A stretch of DNA of 64,000 bases from contig DFEB01000019.1 in NCBI GenBank assembly GCA_002368605.1, positions 97,111-161,110 of the forward strand, in the 5' to 3' direction. A program made the position numbers and the translations under genes. Under the pieces are notes generated by a model. The model saw nothing but the letters and a program-made list of their open reading frames with translations. It had not been told where the DNA came from and made no database searches. Positions 32,667 to 40,404 of this stretch are shown piece by piece; the stretch's first letter is position 1, and every line of letters starts with the position of its first letter. Origin of the DNA: Treponema sp. UBA3813. GTDB lineage: Bacteria; Spirochaetota; Spirochaetia; Treponematales; Treponemataceae.

Positions 32667-33713
32667 ATGTCCTACACATCATCATGGAACAAAATCGTAG
32701 CACAATATAATAAGAATCTCTCGGCAAAAGAAGAAATCATACAAACTTCGTGGGAACTGTTATTTTCTACGATTTTTGATTATTCTGATTTTGAAATTGT
32801 CTCTCAATTTTCTGTAAAAATGGGAGTTGAGACAAAGCGAGCAGATATTCTCATAAAAAAAGACAATACAGATTTATTTGTCGTCGAATTAAAACGTCAT
32901 ACTTTGCATGAAGGACAGGAGCAACTTTTCAGCTACCTGAACCAATTAAAAATGGATTTAGGAATTCTTGTCTGCGACAATCTTTATATTTACGATTATG
33001 ATTTTACCCAAAAAGAGAACTCTTATTCAGTTCTAGAAATTCCTTTTGAACAGGACAATTCCAACGGAACAAAATTTGTAGAATTATTCTCAAAAGAGAA
33101 CTTCGACAAGCTGAAGATTAAAGATTTCATAAAAGAAAGCAACAGCAAAAAAGAATCAGAAAAAAATATTAGAAATGAACTTTCAGCAGCACTTATTACG
33201 AATTTGCTAAAAAATCATTTTTCTGAAAAATATCCCAAAATAGATGTTGATAAAATTCTTGACGAATACGATATTTCTGTAACAAAAAAATCTGAAATGC
33301 AAACAACCATAAGTTCAGCTTCCCCTGTTTCAAATTATGTATATTCGGCAACTTCATATTCTGGAAACAAAGACAGCACACAATTCATGGTAAATGGAAA
33401 TCCGACAGTCGGAAAAGGTAAAACTGTGTATGCTACAGTAAAATTATATGTTGACTCACACAATGGAATTTCTCTTGTCGAATTACAGAATGCTTTTCCT
33501 GATTCTTTGGGAAAACCCGGATTTGGAAAAATGATTCGCCGCGTAGAAGATGTAACACGTAATGAATGGTCTGGCAGTCGATTTAGTAAACATCCAATTC
33601 TTCTTGCGGATGGCACAAAAATAACAGTTTCTACACAATGGAACCCTGACAATATGCACAACTTTATTGAAGGGGTACAAAGATTGGGAATTCATGTAGA
33701 GCCTATCCAATAA
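32667..33713 (+). CDS. PD-(D/E)XK nuclease-fold protein (HsdR N-terminal-like)
   Basis: 348 residues. The N-terminal third has a nuclease core like that of type I restriction subunits: KRADILIKK (D60), DLFVVELKRH (E74-x-K76) and GQEQLFSYL (Q84). A linker of ~90 residues follows, then a distinct C-terminal domain (about 250-348) with the pattern GISLVELQNAFP ... RFSKHPILLADGTKITVSTQW ... FIEGVQRLGIHVEPI, which I have seen described only as a tail of restriction-like proteins. GGAG precedes the ATG. No helicase or methyltransferase accompanies it. Last gene of the YoeB operon. Confidence 0.75.
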   Translation: MSYTSSWNKIVAQYNKNLSAKEEIIQTSWELLFSTIFDYSDFEIVSQFSVKMGVETKRADILIKKDNTDLFVVELKRHTLHEGQEQLFSYLNQLKMDLGILVCDNLYIYDYDFTQKENSYSVLEIPFEQDNSNGTKFVELFSKENFDKLKIKDFIKESNSKKESEKNIRNELSAALITNLLKNHFSEKYPKIDVDKILDEYDISVTKKSEMQTTISSASPVSNYVYSATSYSGNKDSTQFMVNGNPTVGKGKTVYATVKLYVDSHNGISLVELQNAFPDSLGKPGFGKMIRRVEDVTRNEWSGSRFSKHPILLADGTKITVSTQWNPDNMHNFIEGVQRLGIHVEPIQ

Positions 33714-33848
33714 AAAGAATATGGCAATTCAACCTCAAGTCATGCTCAAATCTTCCAATTCGTCAAATCGGTTAACAAGAGACTAGTACACAAAACTGCT
33801 TTAGTATTAAAAAATAAATACATAAAACCTATTTTGTGTTGTTGATAA

Positions 33849-33932
33849 AAAAATTATGATGAAATTGAAGTTTTACTTAACAATGGAGTTGATATAAATG
33901 CAAATACAATCATGTATTATAACGGAAAATGA
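33849..33932 (+). pseudogene. Ankyrin-repeat gene remnant
   Basis: A 27-codon open piece between two stops reads YDEIEVLLNNGVDINANTI, a perfect second half of an ankyrin repeat, with no start or further repeats. It is debris of an ankyrin gene similar to the one at 28939. Confidence 0.6.
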
Positions 33933-34200
33933 ATTAAAAATTTTCTTAGAAAAATATACTCTTGATTATATGCAAAAAAGCCCGCATAAAAGAAAACAAG
34001 AGTTAAATGAGTTTTTATCAGGTAAACAATTAGATGAAAAGTGTGAAAATCTTGTTAGAGAAAAAATAAAATGGCTTGATTTTTATATTACTTATAACAA
34101 AAAAGAAAATGATAATTTTCATCAGAATAAGACTATTCATCGAAGATGTTTTGGTTCTGATGATGTAATGGATCATTGCCCACTTGGAGGATTTAGATAA
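33898..34200 (+). CDS. Hypothetical small protein (doubtful)
   Basis: 100 residues, helical and lysine-rich in the first part (ELKIFLEKYTLDYMQKSPHKRKQELNEFL), ending FGSDDVMDHCPLGGFR. Its ATG sits within the ankyrin remnant, nine nt after GGAG, so the start may be secondary. No family recognised and the surroundings are decayed DNA. It may be a real gene or the intact middle of a broken one. Confidence 0.4.
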   Translation: MQIQSCIITENELKIFLEKYTLDYMQKSPHKRKQELNEFLSGKQLDEKCENLVREKIKWLDFYITYNKKENDNFHQNKTIHRRCFGSDDVMDHCPLGGFR

Positions 34201-34252
34201 TAAAGCATTGTGAAATGTTTTTATGTTATTTAATACGAACATGGGCGTATAA

Positions 34253-34366
34253 CACGGCGTACCTAAAATTGTCGGTGCGTATGGACGTGACGCAATCAGA
34301 ATTGAAAAGAATTTCATTATTGTGACGATTCCATTCAACAGAATTAATGCAGTTTTTTTGAGCTAA
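34253..34366 (+). pseudogene. Fragment of an AlbA_2 / RecG-like putative DNA-binding protein
   Basis: A 37-codon frame bounded by stops reads HGVPKIVGAYGRDAIRIE then FIIVTIPFNR. The order GVPKI...YG..AI.IE....IVTIPF is the end of the ATPase-like part in AlbA_2 (AAA_4/Schlafen-type) proteins. The helix-turn-helix that should follow is missing here, and a piece of just that kind lies on the other strand at 36571. Confidence 0.55.
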
Positions 34367-34487
34367 ATGACTACTGACAAATCAAAGCAACAGTAAAATT
34401 ATAAACTGACTGCTTATCCTCATCCCCCTAACACAATCAATGTCACCCTGCCCCGCATGACATTCTTTTTGATTCCGTAAAAATCTA

Positions 34488-34512
34488 GATGCCGAAATAA
34501 ATTCGGCATGAC
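34488..34512. repeat. Palindromic repeat (same stem as upstream of htpG)
   Basis: GATGCCGAA-ATAAA-TTCGGCATGACGG. Confidence 0.7.
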
Positions 34513-34522
34513 GGCACAGACT

Positions 34523-34543
34523 TCATTCCCGTGCCTTGGGAAT
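34523..34543. repeat. ATTCCC palindrome, copy 3
   Basis: TCATTCCCGTGCC-TTGGGAAT, eleven nt after the previous palindrome and about 70 nt before the 34615 gene. Confidence 0.65.
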
Positions 34544-34614
34544 AAACCTCCGTTAAACTCACTCCCGTAAATTGCAGGGCTTCCCCGCCCTTCCCGCACT
34601 TTCAGGAGGTTTTC

Positions 34615-35628
34615 ATGAAAAAACTCATCGCAGTCTTCTTTGCCCTGGCTTTTCTTACTGCGGCCATTTTTGCGCAGACGGCAAAACCAAAAATCTCACC
34701 TCGCACTAATACGCACACTAATACTCGCATTAACGAAATGATTATCGCGACGATTATCGAGGCTCAGGAAAATGTCTATGACTATGACGGTGACGGCCAG
34801 ATTAATTGCCTTGACTATTCCTGTGTCTTCAAACTGACTTGGGACAAGAATTTTCCCCGGGAAAAATACCGTTGCAGTCTCGTGAGGAACTATCAGCCGG
34901 ATGTGATGAATCATCTTTTTGCCCAGGTTCAAGATGAAAAATTCCGCAATATCGAGATTGAGACCTGGACAGACAATCCCTATCACTATCTTCTGACAGA
35001 AATCTGGCCGACTGACAGATACAATCCGGCTTTCAATCGTTACGGCGAAACTGAACGCTGGCTTTCGGAGGGAAATAGGTCGCTAAAGCCAAAAAAGGCC
35101 GAAGTCAGGATTGCAAAATCATATTCTTCTGGCTCATCAGGCTCTTATTTTCATGATTACTCTTCATTCAGCGCGTCCGACACAGGATATTTTTCTGTGG
35201 GCTATACGACAAGCATTTTTTCACCGAATTCCGGAAAATCCGGCAAATCCTCTTTCATAAACTCTCAAAAATTCGGAATCGAAGTCTCCACCGAAACGGC
35301 TTTCCGCTATGGTGAGCGATTCGCGGTCCTTGTTTTTGATTATCTTCTTGACCACACGGAAGAAAAATCCGCCGATTCATGGCTTTTGGGATTTGACTGG
35401 GGCTACTGTTTGATTTCATTTTTCCAGCCATATTTTGGCCTTTCAGCCGGAATGAAGTGGCAGGACTCTTTTTCTTGGGAAAATCTCGGCTTTGCATGGA
35501 AAGTCAGCAACGGTTTCAGGTGCAGTTTTTCATCAATCAGCTTGCGGGCAGAAGTCTCCTATGGCACGATTCTGGGACTCGCGGGAACAGTGGCGGCGGG
35601 ATTTTCCTTGAAAGAAGCACAAAGATAA
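34615..35628 (+). CDS. Exported protein with a dockerin-like calcium loop and probable beta-barrel
   Basis: 337 residues with a signal peptide (1-20, AAIFAQ). Residues ~54-70 (YDYDGDGQINCLDYSCV) form one EF-hand-like loop of the dockerin kind (D.D.DG.iN..D). The C-terminal half is built of amphipathic strands ending in aromatic residues (AFRYGERFAVLVFDYLL; LLGFDWGYCLISFFQPYFGLSAGM; SLRAEVSYGTILGLAGTVAAGFSL), consistent with an outer-membrane barrel. TCAGGAGG precedes the ATG. A single dockerin repeat is not enough for cohesin binding, so calcium may only be structural. Function unknown. Confidence 0.7.
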   Translation: MKKLIAVFFALAFLTAAIFAQTAKPKISPRTNTHTNTRINEMIIATIIEAQENVYDYDGDGQINCLDYSCVFKLTWDKNFPREKYRCSLVRNYQPDVMNHLFAQVQDEKFRNIEIETWTDNPYHYLLTEIWPTDRYNPAFNRYGETERWLSEGNRSLKPKKAEVRIAKSYSSGSSGSYFHDYSSFSASDTGYFSVGYTTSIFSPNSGKSGKSSFINSQKFGIEVSTETAFRYGERFAVLVFDYLLDHTEEKSADSWLLGFDWGYCLISFFQPYFGLSAGMKWQDSFSWENLGFAWKVSNGFRCSFSSISLRAEVSYGTILGLAGTVAAGFSLKEAQR

Positions 35629-35688
35629 ATGAAGAAATCTGGAAAGAAACAGGAAAATCATTTCTGCGGGAAGAAAAGTAAGCATTGC

Positions 35689-36099
35689 TCAAATCAATTT
35701 TTCTATCTCGCTGGCAAAATTCCTAAAATCATCCAAATGGCTGGTTATGATTGCGTAGATGATTTTGCAGTCAAGATTTTCATATTGATGAACGGCGATA
35801 TTCCGGAAACCTACCGCGCGACTTAAATTATCAGCCACAGACTGAGGAATCAGTTTGTTTTGGGCAAGCTTTCGGAAAGTCTCTGCCATTGTCGCCGGAG
35901 TTTCAGTGTCATAATCAAGAAGAATATGATTTCCGATATCAACGCAAATCTGAACAGCCCTCTGCAAGTTCAGAATTATAATATCCTGCTTGTCTATGTT
36001 TTTTTCCAAATCTTCAAGGCTCAAAATCCCCTGACTTTTGACACGGTGGACGCAACGGATGAGAGCCGCAATCTTTGCTTCAAGGACTTCTTTATCCAT
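35689..36099 (-). CDS. hepT: HepT-like ribonuclease toxin
   Basis: 136 residues, all helical, HEPN fold. The catalytic R-x4-H-x-Y motif is intact (R99, H104, Y106 in RNIAVHQY). In the HepT/MntA (type VII) system this RNase is silenced when the partner nucleotidyltransferase adds AMP to the tyrosine. It overlaps the partner gene by eight nt and follows it, the usual order for the MntA-first arrangement. The ending (DDFRNFASEIEKLI) is complete. Confidence 0.9.
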   Translation of the reverse strand: MDKEVLEAKIAALIRCVHRVKSQGILSLEDLEKNIDKQDIIILNLQRAVQICVDIGNHILLDYDTETPATMAETFRKLAQNKLIPQSVADNLSRAVGFRNIAVHQYENLDCKIIYAIITSHLDDFRNFASEIEKLI

Positions 36100-36493
36100 T
36101 TATAAACCTCTTTATTTTTTGCCTGTTCATGTATTCAATCGTAGGAAGAAAATCTTCTTTAAAACAAAGAGCTTTTGTCAGATAAGGGACAAAAATGCTT
36201 TTTGAAATCTTGATTTTTATGCCTGTCGTCATAATCTGATAAAGAAAAATACCTTCTGCCTGAGATAAATCCGCAAGGTCGATTTCCCGCTTGCAAAGAA
36301 GAGCTAAATCGCACTGGATTTTTGAAAGCTCCTCATAGCCGAGGGAATTCTTAGAATGAAGGGCAATGTCGATGTCACTGTGGGAATTAAAAGTGCCTTT
36401 AGCAAAGGAGCCGAACAATAAGACGGTATCTATTTCATCTTTTTGAGAAAAATAATCCTGAATTTTTTGCTTTACCTGCTCCGCTTCATTCAT
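36092..36493 (-). CDS. mntA: MntA-like nucleotidyltransferase antitoxin
   Basis: 133 residues. The polymerase-beta-type motif G28-S29-x10-D40-x-D42 (GSFAKGTFNSHSDIDIAL) is complete, and the basic C-terminus (EYMNRQKIKRFING) is typical. It should transfer AMP to the HepT tyrosine and so neutralise it. The ATG lies six nt after TACAAT, so the module is probably transcribed as a leaderless mRNA. Confidence 0.9.
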   Translation of the reverse strand: MNEAEQVKQKIQDYFSQKDEIDTVLLFGSFAKGTFNSHSDIDIALHSKNSLGYEELSKIQCDLALLCKREIDLADLSQAEGIFLYQIMTTGIKIKISKSIFVPYLTKALCFKEDFLPTIEYMNRQKIKRFING

Positions 36494-36510
36494 GGATTTA
36501 TTGTAGCATA
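36494..36510 (-). promoter_or_regulatory. Extended -10 directly before mntA (leaderless)
   Basis: On the minus strand TGCTACAAT (-10 TACAAT at 36500-36505), AAATCC, ATG. Confidence 0.6.
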
Positions 36511-36570
36511 AAAAATCAATCAGATAAATATTTTTATTTTTTCAAAAGTCGACTGAAAAGAACGACAGAT

Positions 36571-36690
36571 TTATTTTACAATCCACCTGCCATCTTTCTT
36601 GCTTCCAATTCGTTCTATAAGATTTCGTTCCTGCAAATCCCTAAAAGATTCGCGATTGTTGTTGCCAGAATATTCCAAGCCCCCACGGCG
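36571..36690 (-). pseudogene. Winged-helix C-terminal fragment of an AlbA_2-type protein
   Basis: A minus-strand frame ending TAA at 36571 reads EYSGNNNRESFRDLQERNLIERIGSKKDGRWIVK in two stretches (key parts: RESFRDLQERNLIERIG and GRWIVK). This is the last winged helix of Fic- or AlbA_2-type proteins. Upstream the frame degenerates near CGGAGCCGC. It complements the fragment at 34253 but lies in opposite orientation. Confidence 0.5.
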
Positions 36691-36720
36691 GAGCCGCAAA
36701 ATACTACAAAGAAAAGGGAA

Positions 36721-39234
36721 TTATTCAGTAAGCACCCGATAATCCCACTTGTGCTTGGGGTAGCGGCCTTTCATTTCCTTGCAGATTTCAAGCCATGCCC
36801 CAGTCCAGAAATTTTCCAGGTCGTCCGTAATTTGAAGGGGGCGGCTTGCGGGAGACAGAAGTTTCAAAAGGACGGGAATGCCAAGAATCCTTGGAGTTTC
36901 AAAGCAACCGAAAATCTGCTGAATTATGGTTTCCAGCGTGGGCTGTATGCTTCCGTCCGCTTTTTTTTCATAGACGATTTTTCGCTTCCGTCCGTTAGCC
37001 AAAGTGATTTGCAAGGGAACTTTTTCATCAATTTTGCTTCCATCAAGATACCAATAAAGAGCGTCATAAATATCCTGAGCGTTGATTTTTTGTGACTTAA
37101 CGAACGGTCGTAACCATTCCTGTGCATTTTGAGCCAGAGAATCAAACTTTTTCTGTAATTCTGATACTGAAACAAGCCCTGTTTGACCATTTTGAGGCTG
37201 TTTTTTGATATAAAATTCCACCCTGAGCAAAAAATTCTCAATTTTACTATCGAGCGGTAGGGATTTTAAGCCTTTTTTTGCCACGAGGTCACAAAGTGCC
37301 AACGCAAAATCCTCACTTTCAGCAGGCATTTTCTTTTCTTTCAGGACAATGGCGCCATAAGAGAGAATTTCCTTTTTCTGAACAGAAAGATTCTTAAAAT
37401 CGCTTCCATTCGTTAGTTCAACAAATTCCGTTTTGATTTGACTTTTTGCGTGCTTTTTCAAAAAGACTTCTGCCTGCCCGTCACTTATCGCCTCAAATGA
37501 ATAGATTTTTCCAGTTCTCTCACCAGCGTCAACTTCCGGAGCGACAAGCCAGGTCGGAAAGCTGGGAATCCGTGCCTGAGACAGAAGCTCCCGGTTAAGC
37601 CAGGCCTTTCGCCCGCTGGGAAACTGGTATTCGCCGCGATCAGCGTTTGGCTGAGTCTCCGGGGAAAGGCTGGCAAGTCGGTCGGGATAGCCGTCGAGAA
37701 CAAAACTTTCACTGTCTGTCGTTGTCGCCATTGCTTTGCCCCGACAATCTCTTAATCGCCTCTTCAAGTCATCTACGAAAATTTTCTGCCGCTCAGGGCT
37801 GGCTTGAGCATATTCGGAATAAGGCAGAACGGCTTCCGCGCCTCCAGCCAAAGCCACGCAAGCCAGTCTAGGATGCAGTCCAAGGCGAAGGACGGCTTTT
37901 CCTTTTTCAGTGATTTTTGCCGACCTTCCTTTTGAGTCTTCGTGAAATTCTATGCAGTCCAGTTTTTCTAGCAAATCGCTGGCGACATTCCATGCAGAAA
38001 GTGACGGCGGAGTAAGCCAGTCCAGCTTTTCGACTTCACCAGCTCCCCACTGGGCACATTCAAGCACAAGACCTGTCAAATCAGCCCGCAAAATTTCCGG
38101 GGGATTTTGCTCCACCCGCGCGTCATGCTCGCTCCACAGGCGGACGCATCTTCCCGCCGCCAAACGACCAGCCCGACCAGCCCTTTGTGCTGCACTGAAA
38201 AGGCTTTCATTTTCGGTCACGAGATGTTCCATTCCCAAAGCGACATTCATTTTATTGACCCGGCATAAGCCTGAATCAATGACCAGCGTGACGCCTGGCA
38301 CCGTAAGAGAAGTTTCCGCAATGGCAGAAGAAAGAATCACACGGCGGGAAGAATCCGATGAACAAGGGCGAAGAACCTTTCGCTGCTCGGAAACCGGCAC
38401 AGAAGAATGTAAAATCAGAATTTCGCAGTCAAAATCTACTTCCGAAAGGTAGTTTTCAAGCTCAGATTTTGTCTTTTTGATTTCAGAGATTCCAGGCAAG
38501 AACGCCAGAATCGTGTCGCATCTTTGATTATCTATATAACTATCGTTAGTTTTATTTGCTTCTTTCTTGCGTCCATGCTGAGAATCTTTCCCCAATTCTT
38601 CAAAAATCGCCCTGGCTACGCTTACATTCGGCTTATATTCAATCTCAACCGGGAACTGTCTTCCCGGAATCTGCATAACTGGAGCAGGATTTTCTTTACT
38701 CCCCAAATACTCAGCTATCGAGCGGTAGTCTATAGTCGCACTCATAACGATAACGAACAAATCATCCCGAAGAAGCATAGTCTCTTTTAAGAAAGCAAGC
38801 GCCAAATCAGAATGAATCGACCGCTCGTGAAACTCGTCCAGCACAATCACATTCACATCTTCAAGGAGAGGATCCGCCTGAAGCCGGCGAGTCAAAATCG
38901 CCTCGGTAATCACTTCAAGCCGCGTTTTTTCCGAAACTTTTGAATCAAGATGAAGCCTGTAGCCAACAGTTCCGCCAGTTTCCTCACCCAGCAAATCCGA
39001 AAGCCTGTCCGCAATCGCACTTGCAGCAAGGCGACGAGGCTCCAGCATAAGGATTTTTCCCTCAAAATGCTCCAGCAAGGCAATCGGTACGGCAGTAGAT
39101 TTTCCGGCAGCAGTCTCAGCGGTCAGCACGAGAAAGCGGGATTCTGAAGATTTGAGAGAAGAGCAGATTTCTGGCAGAAAAGGCGAAATCGGGAGAGAAG
39201 AAAGTTTTTCGTAAGCGCGGGAAAATTCAGGCAT
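36721..39234 (-). CDS. hrpB: ATP-dependent helicase HrpB
   Basis: 837 residues, DEAH-box helicase of the HrpA/HrpB group. Motifs: AETAAGKSTAVP (I), VLDEFHERSIHSDL (II), MSATID (III), ILAFLPGISEI, ILHSSVP and SAQRAGRAGRLAAGRCVRLW (VI), followed by the HrpB-specific C-terminal domain. HrpB is thought to act on structured RNA, but its exact role is unclear. A palindromic DNA repeat is inserted in frame at ~495-507 (CRGKAMATTTD), in a variable part of the protein. The ATG lies seven nt after TATACT, so the gene is likely leaderless. Confidence 0.9.
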   Translation of the reverse strand: MPEFSRAYEKLSSLPISPFLPEICSSLKSSESRFLVLTAETAAGKSTAVPIALLEHFEGKILMLEPRRLAASAIADRLSDLLGEETGGTVGYRLHLDSKVSEKTRLEVITEAILTRRLQADPLLEDVNVIVLDEFHERSIHSDLALAFLKETMLLRDDLFVIVMSATIDYRSIAEYLGSKENPAPVMQIPGRQFPVEIEYKPNVSVARAIFEELGKDSQHGRKKEANKTNDSYIDNQRCDTILAFLPGISEIKKTKSELENYLSEVDFDCEILILHSSVPVSEQRKVLRPCSSDSSRRVILSSAIAETSLTVPGVTLVIDSGLCRVNKMNVALGMEHLVTENESLFSAAQRAGRAGRLAAGRCVRLWSEHDARVEQNPPEILRADLTGLVLECAQWGAGEVEKLDWLTPPSLSAWNVASDLLEKLDCIEFHEDSKGRSAKITEKGKAVLRLGLHPRLACVALAGGAEAVLPYSEYAQASPERQKIFVDDLKRRLRDCRGKAMATTTDSESFVLDGYPDRLASLSPETQPNADRGEYQFPSGRKAWLNRELLSQARIPSFPTWLVAPEVDAGERTGKIYSFEAISDGQAEVFLKKHAKSQIKTEFVELTNGSDFKNLSVQKKEILSYGAIVLKEKKMPAESEDFALALCDLVAKKGLKSLPLDSKIENFLLRVEFYIKKQPQNGQTGLVSVSELQKKFDSLAQNAQEWLRPFVKSQKINAQDIYDALYWYLDGSKIDEKVPLQITLANGRKRKIVYEKKADGSIQPTLETIIQQIFGCFETPRILGIPVLLKLLSPASRPLQITDDLENFWTGAWLEICKEMKGRYPKHKWDYRVLTE
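37717..37750. repeat. Palindromic repeat in frame in hrpB
   Basis: On the coding strand: GATTGTCGGGGCAAAGC then AATGGCGACAACGACA, an imperfect relative of the dus copy (GATTGTCGGG-TCAAG-CCCGACAATGACA). It is read in another frame than in dus, giving different amino acids from the same repeat. Confidence 0.6.
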
Positions 39235-39252
39235 GGAGAAAAGTATAGCACA
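39235..39252 (-). promoter_or_regulatory. -10 directly before hrpB (leaderless)
   Basis: On the minus strand TGTGCTATACT (TATACT at 39242-39247), TTTCTCC, ATG. Confidence 0.6.
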
Positions 39253-39320
39253 GACGAGAAATTTTTGATATTCTGCGATTCAAACTCGCGATTTAACCTA
39301 TAAAACGCATCATAAAATTC

Positions 39321-39349
39321 TTGACGGAATTATGTTATTACATAATAAT
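39321..39349 (+). promoter_or_regulatory. Promoter and operator of mazEF
   Basis: TTGACG (39321-39326), 17 nt, AATAAT (39344-39349). The palindrome TTATGT-TATT-ACATAA (39330-39345) fills the spacer, where a MazE-type antitoxin would block polymerase. Confidence 0.65.
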
Positions 39350-39370
39350 TACATTATAAGGAGGCATACA

Positions 39371-39613
39371 ATGTTAGTTCCTGTAGTTCCTATCGGAAAT
39401 TCTCGTGGAATACGATTCCCTAAGCTTGTATTGGACAAATTTCTCGTCAAAGATAAAATGAATATGGAAGTTACCGAGAAAGGCATCCTTCTTACTCCTG
39501 TGAAAGATATTCCCCGTGCTGATTGGGCAGAGGCCTTTTGTTCTATGCACGAAAACAAAGAGGATATTTTGGAAGAAATTCCTGAATCAGGAGATTTTGA
39601 ATGGGAATGGTAG
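39371..39613 (+). CDS. mazE: MazE/AbrB-type antitoxin
   Basis: 80 residues from the ATG at 39371, which has AAGGAGG five to six nt upstream. The swapped-hairpin DNA-binding domain is clear: VVPIGNSRGIRFPKLVLDKF ... MNMEVTEKGILLTPV. The acidic C-terminus (ENKEDILEEIPESGDFEWEW) should thread into the toxin. Its last codons overlap the start of mazF, as in classic mazEF operons. A palindromic operator lies in its promoter. Confidence 0.88.
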   Translation: MLVPVVPIGNSRGIRFPKLVLDKFLVKDKMNMEVTEKGILLTPVKDIPRADWAEAFCSMHENKEDILEEIPESGDFEWEW

Positions 39614-39930
39614 TAAATCAGTACAATGTCTATCTTGTGAACCTTGACCCGACCGTAGGGCATGAAATAAAGAAGTCTCGCCCATGCCTTGTTATTTCTC
39701 CAGATGAGATGAACCATAATATAGATACAATCATTGTTGCTCCAATGACGACAAAATCGCACTCATATCCAACAAGAATTCCAGTAAAATTTGAAGGAAA
39801 GCAAGGTTGGATAGTCTTGGATCAGATAAGAACTGTAGATAGCATTCGACTTGTAAAACATTTGGGAAAAATAACAAAAAAAGAAGTTTCAGAGGTAAAA
39901 AGAGTTATAAAAGAAATGCTGGTTGACTAA
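39601..39930 (+). CDS. mazF: MazF/PemK-family endoribonuclease toxin
   Basis: 109 residues. NQYNVYLVNLDPTVGHEIKKSRPCLVIS is the family start with the conserved RP..VIS, followed by TIIVAPMTTKSH and GWIVLDQIRTVD, which form the RNA-binding face with the catalytic Arg/Thr. It cuts mRNA at short sequence motifs that cannot be predicted here. AGGAG seven nt upstream supports the first of two ATGs. It overlaps mazE by 13 nt. Confidence 0.92.
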   Translation: MGMVVNQYNVYLVNLDPTVGHEIKKSRPCLVISPDEMNHNIDTIIVAPMTTKSHSYPTRIPVKFEGKQGWIVLDQIRTVDSIRLVKHLGKITKKEVSEVKRVIKEMLVD

Positions 39931-39978
39931 GTTGGGAAATACAGCCTCACGCAATTCAATTTTTACAGGAGATTCACC

Positions 39979-40404
39979 ATGTTTCACTACATCTGGCCAC
40001 TTGCCGTCATCGTTTTTTCAAACACACTTTATCAGATTTGCGCCAAGGGAATTCCGCCGCAGATGAACACCTACGCTTCCATGACCGTGACTTACGGCGT
40101 GGCGACGCTTTTTTCTGCGCTTGCTTTTTTCGTCACCTCAAAGGGCGGGAATCTTCTCAAGGAATTCAGCCTGGCAAACTGGGCGACCGTCGTTCTTGGA
40201 ATTGTCATCACCGGGCTTGAAGTGGGCTTTATCTTCGCCTACAAGGCCGGCTGGAAAGTAAGCACTCTTTCAACTGTGGCAAACGGGCTTGTCGCCATCG
40301 CGCTGATTTTTGTGGCCATGATTGGCTATCACGAGGCAATTTCTCTGACTAAAATCGCGGGAATCCTTCTCTGCCTGGCGGGGCTTTGGCTTATCAACAA
40401 GTAG
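39979..40404 (+). CDS. EamA/SMR-type small multidrug or metabolite transporter
   Basis: 141 residues with four membrane helices (YIWPLAVIVFSNTLYQICA; TYGVATLFSALAFFV; VVLGIVITGLEVGFIFAY; VANGLVAIALIFVAMIGY and a final AGILLCLAGLWLIN). It is half the size of usual EamA proteins, so it should dimerise like EmrE. The end matches EamA (IGYHEAISLTKIAGILLCLAGLWLI). CAGGAG precedes the ATG. It overlaps the convergent ECF-like gene by 11 nt at its 3' end. Substrate unknown. Confidence 0.8.
   Translation: MFHYIWPLAVIVFSNTLYQICAKGIPPQMNTYASMTVTYGVATLFSALAFFVTSKGGNLLKEFSLANWATVVLGIVITGLEVGFIFAYKAGWKVSTLSTVANGLVAIALIFVAMIGYHEAISLTKIAGILLCLAGLWLINK

Larger units (their letters stand above)
34201..34614. 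other. Gene-free stretch with remnants and repeats
   Basis: This 414-nt gap holds the fragment of an ATP-binding/AlbA-type protein (34253-34366) and two palindromic repeats (34488-34512 and 34523-34543). No intact gene is seen. Confidence 0.5.
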
